A stretch of 26,416 nt of DNA from NCBI GenBank assembly GCA_000969725.1, contig JXSR01S033947.1, one strand, 5' to 3'. Below the pieces are notes generated by a model. The model worked only from the letters and a program-made list of their open reading frames with translations. It was not told the origin of the DNA and did not search any database. The position numbers and the translations under genes were made by a program. This DNA comes from Ophiothrix spiculata (taxonomy: Eukaryota > Echinodermata > Ophiuroidea > Amphilepidida > Ophiotrichidae). Positions 1 through 11,300 of the stretch are shown in pieces. How positions within the stretch are numbered: position 1 is the first letter of the stretch; each line of letters begins with the position of its first letter.

Positions 1-1852
1 ATGAAAAAAATTATGGTTAATTTCATAAAGTGTAAATAAAACTGGTTGTGCAAAGATAATGAAAATAACTAATGATCCTTATGTTTTTCCCTCAATATAT
101 GAAGATTAGAGAATTTGAACATTACCAGCATGTCAAATAAGGGCTTTTGTTACCGAAGTGTTACACTTTTTGTGGCAGTTGTTTAAAACAATGATGAGAT
201 GATGTTGATCACTTAGTGAATGTCTTTGACTTAAACAAGCCCTTGAGAAAACTCTCTTGAGACTTCAAAAGATGTGATGTTGGGCAATCCTTACTGATGC
301 CTGGTCAGTGTTGAAATTAAGTATCAAGAAACGTTATTTTCTTAGGTGTAGACAGTGAAGAAGTCTTGTAACTGAAGTGTGATAAAAGATGGAAGAAAGC
401 GGTCAAATAATACTCAAAGCTTACGCAACACTTAAACTGTCTTACAAGACCAAAGTGCTCAAAATGTTAGCCTTAAAATGTCAGAAGTGGATTCTTTTCA
501 GCTTATTTGATTTATTTATGAGTGAAAAACAGTTACCTACAGTCAAACACAAAGGTGTGGGTTGAAGCATTTAATGTTTGCATAACTGGTTTTATTTGCA
601 ATTTACAGAATGCACCATGAGTTTTGTATTGATTGTTGCACATCCTTTACTTTTTCAGTTATGGAAATGCAGTGGTCTATTTTATTTATAATTAAAAACA
701 AATTTACAGAATGTATCATACTATTTTAATTAGAGGCACAATATTAAGTGTAAACTTCTTTTGGTACACCCTGTATTGTAGCAAATTTGCCTATCTGCAC
801 TCCATGTCTGAGAGATCGTGTCTGAATGAATCTGACAGAAGCTAGGTTTCAATAGGCAATTTGTGCACATTTATGGTGAAAACAACCAGGTAAAATATTG
901 CAAAATATAAATAAATATATTAAAAATATGTTCAATTCAATTTGATTTTACAAAATTAAATATTTTAAAATCTTGTATAAGTTACGAATAAAAATATGAT
1001 CAAATAATTTGTATTTGGCGTTCACTTCTGTTGCACAAAAATATTTATGCATGAACCGGTCGATAAAAAAAAAGCAACATGGCGGCCCGGTTTACGGGTA
1101 TGCCGTTTTGTACACAGCTGTCAAAGGGTCTACAATCCTTTGAAGCAAGGTGTCCACTGTGGATTTTGAACAGACATTTAAAGGGTTGTTTATGAATTTG
1201 GGTGTGTTTGAAAGAGTCTGTATAACTGAGATTGGCTTTTCCAAAGGCCCAAATGGCCCATGGCAAACTGTAGATGAAAATGATGTGATTCGTGCATATA
1301 CGATTTGTTTTATAGGCATATTAGATACAAATATGTTGAGATATATAGTTATTATGTATGATTGACAATATATTTTTCAGTATTCGTTGGATTCTTGTTC
1401 AATAGCAAAAAAAAAAGGAATATTGACCTACCGACCCACATTTTTTGGAGGTGAAGGGCAATCAAACAATTTTTTATTTTTGGCCGTATCAAAGCGTTAG
1501 CCTCAAGAATGAGGGGTTCCAAGGGAAATTGAGCGGGAGGGGTACTAGGATATGGCATGGTAGATATTTCCCCCACAAATTTCCCAATATAGGGGTATTG
1601 AAACCGTACCTAGTGATCTAGCTTTGTGACTTTTGACCTCATCAAGAAGTGAGGATTATGATGTTTCACCTATGGCCCACAAGTTTGGTTAAAATCAAAG
1701 TATGCAGAAGTTATTAGCAAATGATAACTCTCTTCCCTGTAACAAACAAAATTAGAGGACGACGGCACATTGCCCCACTACAACAACATAATCTCCCTTC
1801 TATATTTCAAACCAGGGGGATAAGAACAGAAAGCATAAAAAGTAGAGCATAA
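1..1852. other. Intergenic or intronic DNA, no gene seen
   Basis: AT-rich sequence lying 3' of exon 6 on the minus strand, so probably the next MBOAT intron. No exon continuing the protein was recognised. Short ORFs here have no family resemblance. A ttttggtacaccctgtat motif at 749-766 resembles the 5' edge of the exon 5 repeat and is a common repeat motif. Confidence 0.6.
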
Positions 1853-2122
1853 TTCGTCATGTGAGTGCAAGAAAGTCGTATCTGCAATAGCTACCATTTG
1901 TCATTAAGTTGGATTGCACTCTGTCTAATCTCCAATCTTGGGTCAGTGGCTCTTGAAATGGTTCTTCAGATGACGATGTCACCTGAAGAACCATTTCAAG
2001 AGCCACTGACATATGACACAGAAATTTTGGAGGATTTTTCACATTCTAGTGACAAGATTTTAAATAAATTTAACTTAAGGCAGCCATTGCAGATACAACT
2101 TTCTTGCACTCACATGACGAAA
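1853..2122. mobile_element. Fold-back element (MITE-like) next to the exon 6 donor
   Basis: The outer arms, 1853-1895 and 2080-2122, are inverted copies with about three mismatches over 43 nt (ttcgtcatgtgagtgcaaga in the left arm). Inside them lies a perfect inverted pair of 28 nt, 1942-1969 and 1983-2010, around a 13-nt loop (atgacgatgtcac) that can itself extend the pairing. No coding capacity. The element lies in the intron after exon 6, with its right edge 11 bp from the splice donor dinucleotide. Confidence 0.85.
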
Positions 2123-2134
2123 TGTTGCACTTAC

Positions 2135-2312
2135 CACTGACGAGGGTTCCTTGTACACCATGACCTCTTCACCTTTCTCATTTTTGACACTATGCATAAA
2201 ATTGGTACCATCAATGAATTCAATATAATCTGAGTAGAAGCTGATTGGTCCTACCAGTAAACCAGGAACATTGAAGATGAAGCTATAGAACTCTAACGGA
2301 TTGGGAACTTTC
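2135..2312 (-). CDS. MBOAT1/2: MBOAT1/2-like, exon 6
   Basis: The acceptor is gatttctccag|G and the donor is TCAGTG|gtaagtgc. The 178-nt exon completes an Arg codon from exon 5 and encodes 59 residues starting KVPNPLEFYSFIFNVPGLLV, then GPISFYSDYIEFIDG and a polar loop ending KEPSSV, finishing in phase 0. The P-x-L-E-[FY] start, the G-P-x-x-x-Y-x-D-Y-I-x-F-I-[DE]-G block and the E-P-S ending are MBOAT1/2 hallmarks. The polar loop matches a variable cytosolic or lumenal loop in vertebrate proteins. The next exon should begin at a codon boundary and is probably left of the window; nothing fitting was seen in 1-1850. A fold-back repeat begins 11 bp beyond the donor. Confidence 0.93.
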
Positions 2313-5300
2313 CTGGAGAAATCAGAAAAACAAATTGAGAAAATAAGATGTAACAATGAATTTAAATTGAAAACGTAACATTTATTTTATCAAGGTCATG
2401 ATTTTAACATTTAACATGGCAGGGGAGTTGCTACGTATTTAAAAGTGGGGCGGCCAAATTAGTGTTGAATGTGCGCGAACAGGAGTTGTTTGAGCGGAAA
2501 GGTCAGGGGCGTTGCCAGACCTTTTTCATTGGTATAGAGGTATTTTATGTCGATAAGCCCAAGTTTTTTGCCGACAACGAAAATAGAGTAGTGTCTGAGA
2601 GGGATGTGCCCCCTGGATAATTAGAAAAATTTCGAAACACTATTCAAACGATCTGGTCAGGGCCGTACAAAGGAATGTATGCCAAGTAGGGCAAAGACAT
2701 TTACCGTCCCGAAATTCATGTTTCGTCCCGATGTATATACCGTCAATTTGTTTGTAAGGTGCACGTAGCGCGCGAAAATGTTGCTATTTTCAGCTAAAAA
2801 TTGATATAAAACCCTCATTTTGAAAATTAAAAACACAAATAACTCGATTTAGTGCTTTGATTTTGCTACTTGACGTTTCAAGTAAACACTTTTTCCATCA
2901 AAATCTGGGCAAGGCACTCAAGAGTCTCACATTGAACAGTGGACAAAACATAAGGGGTGTCCGATAGGGATTTGGTCCCTCCGTAGATAGAAAAATTTTG
3001 TATTTTCGAAACACAGTAAAACACTATTCACAATTTGTTGGTTCATAGGTTTTTGATACGTGATGCTTCAAGTACGCATTTTCCCCCATCCAAATCTGGG
3101 CAAGAGGGCGTGTCTGGGGGGTGTGACCCATCAGTATAGTTCGAAAGTTTTGTAATTTTGAAACACAATTAAAGCGAATTGGTGCATAGATTTTGCTACC
3201 TAATGCCTCAAGCATTTTTCCATCAAAATCTGCCAGTGGGTAAGGTACTCCAGACACTCGCATTAAACAGTAAACAAAACATCTGGAGGGGGTGTCGCCC
3301 AGAAGTTAGAAAATATTTAAATTTCCAAAATTGTTCTCACAATATGGTGCATAATTTTGCGCACGTTTTCCATTCTAGCTCAATAACTAGCTAAACGTGC
3401 CCTCAAAAAGCTAAAATGTCTTTTGTACTCCTTCATTTTGCTGAAACATGTCAGGTTAGGTTGCATCAAATAATACTTAAAAGTAGGCCTATAGTCTTAA
3501 GCCTATACCTGTAGGATTTGTAGAAAGACTTACATTTTACCAACTTTTACTTGTTTTACTTATAAAGTTGTCCTAACACTTTCCTTGAATGTCAAGACTC
3601 TTTGTTTAGTATATTCAATTTCGATCTTGTTTTGATCAATTTTCGGCTTATTCTTCTTATGCTTTTTTTTTTTGCAAAAAAAGTGGGCGGCCCCGGTCGC
3701 TTCTATAGCGACGCCCATGTAACATGGTGTGCCGATGAGATTTTCTTTAGCTATAATATGGTGACAGATCACTTTGAACTTGGAACACTAAGGTCCATAA
3801 TGCACAGATGGGTTTAACATGGTCTAAAGTTAGACCAAGAAAAAAAAAAAAGTTTAATCATCTTGAAAATCTAAATGGAGTTTCATCTCTAGCTGATCTT
3901 ACCTTTAATAATACTATTGTCAACTACTTCATAAAAGAATACAAACTGATTTTTTAAGACCAGGGTCAGACAAACGACGACATTGCATTTATTACAATAT
4001 ATTTATTGTCGTAATTAATTACGACATGCGGTCATACGTATTACAACCTCGCATTTACTAAAATAAATACAATGTCGTAATCAATTACGAGGTGGGGTCA
4101 CACAGGGTTTTCACCGCATTACTTTCAACTTTATTACAATAAATCTATCTCAACGACGGAAATTATCGTCCTTCATATTTTTTTGATGCGCCGATGACCC
4201 TATTGTAATAAATACGGGTCAGACGTATAACGACAGCAAAATTTATTGTAGTAAATGTGACCTTGTCGTTCGTCTGACCCCTGCCTAAAACTATTGATAA
4301 CAAAAAAGGGTAAGATTTGTCTTGATATTGTTGTTGATATTAATTTTCATGAATTAGGACCCAAGTCTCACTCTTTTGTAATAAACTCTGCTACTTAAAT
4401 AATTCGTTGTTTTATTAAAGAAAAAAATTTCAATTTAACAAATTGTCACTCAACATGTTCTCATCAGTAAGATCATGTGTTTATTTTTATTATACTGACA
4501 ATTGTCTGTGCTACAGATCTGTCTTCTCACACAGATTGGGGGCACCCATACGATGGATATAGTAGATCTTATCTATTATTTACATGCCCATGCACTCTGC
4601 TTTTGTAAGTTACAAAACTTCAGGAAAATACAACCATATCTGCCGTTAAGTCAAATATCACTAAAGTTTGCCCACAAAATCAACATAAATTTGATTTGAA
4701 TAATATAACTATACTGGGGATTGTGTAAAAATTGTATAAAATCTGTAACTATATAGTAGTATAGAATTTTATTTGATGAAAATGTATTTCTTTATTTGCC
4801 CACATGATCTACAGCTGATTTCACAAAAACCTATCACAGAGTCCAAAATAATTATGCATCTATTGTCATATTTGCCCTTTCCAATTGTCTCTAAAATTAC
4901 TCTTCAAGTTCAAGTGGCAATTTTCACTTACTGTAATTTTCAAGCACAGCCAATTTTTAGTCATTTTGTATTTTCTTGTATTTCATTTTCACATGCACAG
5001 CACATACACAATATATATTTTTTTGTAATGCATTTGTTTTTACACTATATATATTGATGGGTCTGCTCACCAATCCGACGGGGCGCTAGTTCAACAGCTC
5101 GCTAGTCCGAAGGCTCGCTAGTCCAAGCACGTTATTCAATTGGGAAAATATAACCTTAAAAAAGGCTCGCTAGTCCGAGTACGAAAATAGGCTCGTCAGT
5201 CCGAATCTTAAAACAGCTCGCTAGTCCGAATCCTAAAAAAATGGCTCACAGTCCAAATTTAACAAACAGCTTGTTATAAATTAGTCTGACCATTAAAATA

Positions 5301-8300
5301 GGCTCGCTAGTCCGAATTTTAAAAAAGGCTTGCTATTCCAAATTTTAAATAAGCTAGTCCGAATTTTGCGAGCTGTTTTCACAATTTGAACTAGCGAGCC
5401 TAATTTAAAATCAAGAATAGCAAGCCTATTTTAACATTCAGACTAGTGAGCTGTTTCTAAAATTTGGACTGACGAACCGTTTTTCAAATCCGGACTAACA
5501 AGCCTTTTTTAAATTCGGACTATCAAGCTTAAAATTACAATTTGAACTAGTGAGCTGTCTGACTAGCGAGCTATTGGACTAGTGAGCTGTTGGACTGGCA
5601 AGCTGTTGGACTGGCGAGCTGTCCCCTATATTGGGTACAAAATATAATGAATCAAATACAGCTCATTAGGGCCCTAAAATTGTATGGTCTAAGAGTCTAA
5701 AAAAACACCCACACACACACATTTAAGCTTTATTAGATCATTTCAATATTTTTGTAACAAAACCAGTGAGTAAAAGTGCTTGTATGTGTTTGGCTATACA
5801 AGACTCCAAGGTCCGTACGCACAAAACAGGACTAAAGTTAGTCCTGGACTAAGTGAAATTTGAAATTTTGAAAAATAATACATTCTGGGAGAAATCTAGT
5901 GATAATTCATGTTCTTTTTTCAAGATTTATAATGAAACTTTTACTATTTGATTCATTTGTCTGTTTTAGAACATTACAAATATTTTTAGAACAACCAATT
6001 TTTCTTCTTCTTGAAAAAATGCCAAAGTGTCCCAAAGCAGACAAATGGTCAAAATATAGAAATTTCAATATAAATCTTGAAGCAAGGTCAAAAATTATAA
6101 ATTTCAGATTCAAAAAAAAAGTGAGATTTTTCGAAGAAATCAAATTTCACTTCCTTTCACTTCCTTTTTGCATATATATATTTACAGACCTAAATGGCTT
6201 CAATTTTCAAATGTTTATCAAGTGGATTTTGGAAAAGGTCTATTTCGAGAGTTCTATCACGTCACACTCAAGAGACAGTTAATATTTGTATACTGATAAC
6301 TACATGGTGAACAAACAAAAGGCTTGTTAATCAAACATCTTATTATCTTGTTAGAGAAACAAATTGGTTAATCATCAGTATTATCTTAAAAATCTATAAG
6401 GCCAAAAAAAATAATTGTTGTGTTGCCCTCAAGTGGGATTTCTGAAAAATTGAGTCGGTCGGTCGGAAAATTATTTTTTAAATTTTTTTTAAAAGCACCT
6501 AAAGTACCAAATTTGGGTGCATTTTCCACTATTTTCAAGATATTTTCTCAAAAAACACCAATCTGAGCAAAATTGGGTGCTTTCCTGACCCTAATATTTT
6601 TTTATATTTTTGAATAGGGTCAGTCGCTGAGGGCAACATAACAATTTTCACCACCAGATTCGGTAGTTTCATATTTTGTGAACATCTGAGGTAATGCTGT
6701 TTACTACAATACAGTACCATAATTGTCAGAGACGTTAATAACAACGTCTCTGATAATTGTAGCGCATTTGTTTACTTTGCAAAACCTTATAGATACCGGT
6801 AATGAAAAAGATGAATAATGCAAAGTCCCCCATTTGTCCATTCTACATTAGTGAACCTACAGGACCCCATCTACAAACAAGATGGTTCGCGAACCAGTAG
6901 TCTCGCCTGCGTATCGACCACCTACTTAATCATTCAGTTGTGGGGTGGATCCCAACAACGGGGTCACCATTGACACTTTTGATCGCTGGTCCAAGACACA
7001 CAATTTGACACCTTAATCTCTGAAATCGGACAAAGTTGAAAATTTGACCCCAACGGAAAGGTCAGACGATGGGGCCACCATTGACACTTTTGATCGCTGG
7101 TCCAAGACGCACAATTTGACACCTTAATCTTTGAAATCAGACAAAGTTGAAAATATGACCCCAAGGGAAAGGTCGGACAACGGGGTCACCATTGACACTG
7201 GTCCAAGACGAACAATTTGACACCTTAATCGTTGAAATTTGACCCCAACATCACCAAATATCATTTTTGAGGGCATGCGGTTTCCGAGATATGATCGGAC
7301 AGAAAATTGGATCGCTATGTCTCTTCTGAAAAATTTTCAGGCGAGACAAAAATCAGCTTTCACCTATAACCTGACCTTCGGATGTAGCTATTCAGCTTCT
7401 CACTCAATCAGCACACCCTATGAGTGAACCCTACCACAGAACTCTAACCCTCCCTGCTACAACCAATTCAACTAATTGTAATAACTCAGCTGAGAGCTAT
7501 AACCTACCTGACTAGCATCTTCTTTTGTAGATCATTCATCATTTCTTCCTGTTTTGTTAAATGTTCCCCCCATAACCCGGAAGATCTACCCATTGTTAAA
7601 ACTAATTGTAATAGCTCATTTGCCAGCAATTATTCAGCTTTTTTGGCACACCCTATATGAGTGACCCAATTGGCTCCCAAACCCTTGCTACAACCTGAAT
7701 AGCACCATCTTCTGTTGATTATTTGGCTTTTCTTCCCTTTTGTACACCCTATAAGGGTGAACCCTATGGCCCGTATTCACAAAAGTTATTCCAGAAATAA
7801 CTTTATTCCGGATTTCCCATTCTTGGATTAGAGATAGCCCATAGTCCTAAACTTAGTTGAATTTTTTCAAAGCCTGGAATAACTAATTTGTTGAATAACT
7901 TTGTTCTTCGTTTGTGAATCCCAAATGACTACATCAATGGAATGAAAATAAAGTTATTCCTGGATTATTTAAAGTTATTCCTCTTTTGTGAGTACGGACC
8001 ATAAAACCCTAATCCCTTGCTACTACTATTTATTCTAGTGAGAGCTTTAACCAACCTGACAAGCATCTTCTTCTGTAGATCGTTCAGCTTTTCATCTCCT
8101 TTGGTACACCCTATATGATAAAGGAGACAATTTGGTTAGTTTATTGCACTCAAAGGTGTTTAACAATGCTTTTTACTACTGGCACTGGTCTAACTTGTAA
8201 TTGGTCTAAATAGGTTTTTTTAAGTGGGATCTAATCTTTGAAAGCTTGAATTGCTTTTATACTGTACTGAAATTTAAGTTAGTGGATACTCTATTTGTCA

Positions 8301-11300
8301 ATCAATTGTGTGCAACGGGTGCATATGTTTATTATCTTATTTACATTTCCTCTGGTTTTTGTATACATTAAGACTATACTTTAAAATAGGAATCCCATCA
8401 AATTGGCCTAGTTTGTTTATTTACAATTCGATGATGTTAAAACATTACCTTTGACTCTTGACTTTAAAATTTAAAGCATAATCAGGAAGTTGTGTTAGCC
8501 TTTATTGCAGTCATTTATTTTGGTTGTGGTGTTACATTTTGCAATGCTTTTAATTTTTGTATGAGTCTTTGTTAAAGACTACGATTTTGCTTTCCAACTA
8601 ATTATCATTTAATTTGACTGGCCTATCTTCTATACATAAACAAATTTTTGATAAGATAAGGAGATTCTTTTGAGATTGCAATTTCCACTTTTTGAGGTAT
8701 TCACATACTGTTGAAGAACATTTCTGCATACAGACACAAGTTGTATTCACAAAAGTTATTCCAGGAATAACTTTATTCCTGAATTAGTGTTTCTTGGAAC
8801 AGAGAAAGCATAAAGCCTTGGATGACCAGCTATACCTAATTCTTTGTTTGTGAACACCAAATGATGTCATCAATGGAAGAAATGAAAAGTTATTGTTGTA
8901 AATAAAGTTATTCCCCTTGTGTGAATACAGGCAATTGTGTTCAAGTCCAATGGACAATTATGCGGTATGTTGATAATGCTTAGAAATTATGAAAATGGCC
9001 GGGCAATTTATGATTACTTTAGCTGAGGAGTCGGTCTATGATTTATTTATGATTTTATTTACTTCCAGATTGGTTGTATTAGAGCAAAGACTAGCAATAG
9101 GCCACAATTGACACACAGCTTTCAAAGTTCCATGTGATCCAAATTTTCCCTTGTGAAGCAAAAGTGATACTTCACTTTTTAAAATCTTGAAAATGACAAT
9201 TCTTGTCTAAATGTGTTACTTTCTGTCTGTTTTTAAGGCATACGTATAACAACTTCATGAAATATAAACCAAAACCAGTAATCTTTTTATTGCACCTATA
9301 AACAAGTTGTGATAAACATTAGGCCATTTAAAAATAATTGTTTGTCTCAAAGCTCCCGCACGTGTTAGTTTTAGTGTGTGCGTTAGTTTTTCAAAAATTC
9401 AATTTTATTATTTTTTTTACGTTTTTTATTTTCATTTTTTGAAAAATATTAAAATTTCCAAACTCTGATTTTGTGTTCACAAATATTTCACAACGGCACT
9501 GTCCGATGCGATTATGAAGGTGACGTAATTAATAAATATACAAGAAGCTCCTATATCCAAATGCATATAAGTCATCAATTCCATATCGAAACGAACGGAG
9601 CGAGTGAAATGGACAAATCAACGGTGTTGAAAGTGCGAATCCATGGTGTATCCAACCATATGAATAATAATAATAATAATGCAACAGCTTTTATAAAGCG
9701 CATTACACCAAAGTCCCTTAGCGCATTACAAAAAACAAAATAAACAATGATATCTAAACATAAAAATATAAAAAATCAAATACTATTAAACTGATCTAGA
9801 TAGTAGAAAGATCAATCATTACAAAATGCAATGGTAAATAAATATGTTTTCAAAGAAGATTTAAATTGTTCAACCATATGAATAATAATAATAATAATAC
9901 AACAGCTTTAATAAAGCGCATTACACCAAAGTCCCTTAGCGCATTACAAACAACAAAATAAACAATGATATCTAAACATAAAAATATAAAAAATCAAATA
10001 CTATTAAACTGATCAAGATAGTAGAAAGATCAATCATTACAAAATGCAATGGTAAATAAACATGTTTTCAAAGAAGATTTAAATTGTTCAACATTTCATC
10101 ATAAATCACAAACAATGAAAAACAAAAATGTGTAATTATATGACAATCAAGGAAAAGAAAAATAGACTACAAATCCAAACACAAAATGTGTTTTCCTTTC
10201 CTTATAAACTCAGTAAATGTACAATAAATAATAATATGAGATATATACCCACAAATATGCATTTTATAATCAAAGTAATATCAAAATACAAGCAAATTAA
10301 AAAACTTAATTAATTAAGGCCAAAAAAGGTTTGTCTCAGAAACCCGCGCGCATTGCTATGTGATAATAAATTATTAGACCGCCGTCCGAGTTACTGTCAT
10401 TTGCTGTTGCAATTTTGGCTTGAATTTTACGTTTTCTTTCAACTGTTAAGATTTCCCATAGTTATTTTTTTACGGAATGCGACCGAAGGCAAATTATTCG
10501 CAGCAGCTTCGTTTTAATGAAATTGGTACCCATTGTTTTGAGTACCAGCGAACTATGTATACACGCTTTGTATGCTGGGAAGGTCATTACAAAATGGCGA
10601 TCTCATGTATGAAAAACAGGCACTACACACACAAAAAACGGAGAAAATTTGCGATTTTCAGTAACTTTATTCTAAGTTCAAGCGACATTTATTTACAACT
10701 TTTTTGTTTCGTATTTTCGTGTACCGCATACGTGTTGAGTGACGGTGAAGGTAGGCCTACTTCACACTTGTAAGTTTGGAGGTCCAAATTCCAAATTTTT
10801 GGAGCATTAAAAAAAGAAAAAAAGAAATGGCGCATACCGCATAGATAATTTGCTGAAAAAATAAAAAAATAAAAAATAGCATAGCGCATAGCGTTTTTGT
10901 AAATGGTTTCTGAGACAAACCTTTTTTTTTCTTTGGCCTAAGTAAATTTTCCTTACAAGAAGTCTTAAAGAGATTAACAGATGATGAAGACCTAACAGAC
11001 ACAGGGAGCTCATTCCATAACCTTGGAAAGGAGACAAAAACAGAATTGATGAAAGCATTAGTGCGAGAAGTAGTGTGAAGAAACCTAAGTTCATTGATCT
11101 TAGAGAGTTTGAAAAATTGAAGGAAAGATTGAGGTCCAATTCCATTGATAAGTTTAAAGCTTCTAATCAAGCGAAGAAAATTAAACAAGTCACAAGTTTT
11201 GAGCAGCCCAAGTTCAACAAGTCTTTCTTCATATGATAAATCAGATGGACACCTTTTTCTGTACATTAAAACCTTAGAAATTTTCCTTTGACTTCAAAAA

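Noticed and set aside
1150..1365. Small ORF (71 codons, plus) with GFSKGPNGPWQTV
   Set aside because: No family match and no splice or codon support. The antisense frames are also open here, typical of chance.
3896..3948. Candidate MBOAT exon 5 with donor at 3903-3904
   Set aside because: It meets a stop in the required phase and has no similarity to the family; 8056-8110 fits in phase, length and residues.
5055..5626. CRISPR array
   Set aside because: Units are degenerate, spacers are simple A/T sequence, orientation flips halfway, and the context is a eukaryotic intron.
5899..6282. 127-codon ORF on the plus strand
   Set aside because: Sequence is AT-rich and follows a MITE-like end. The composition (F, I, K, L, S) is what A/T runs give by chance; no domain, splice or codon evidence.
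7508..7652. A 145-nt alternative exon joining the acceptor at 7653 to the good donor at 7507
   Set aside because: The length keeps the phase, but the frame meets TAA after seven codons.
10477..10773. 98-codon ORF inside the 621-bp Harbinger-like element
   Set aside because: Too short for a transposase and no recognisable motif; a chance frame.
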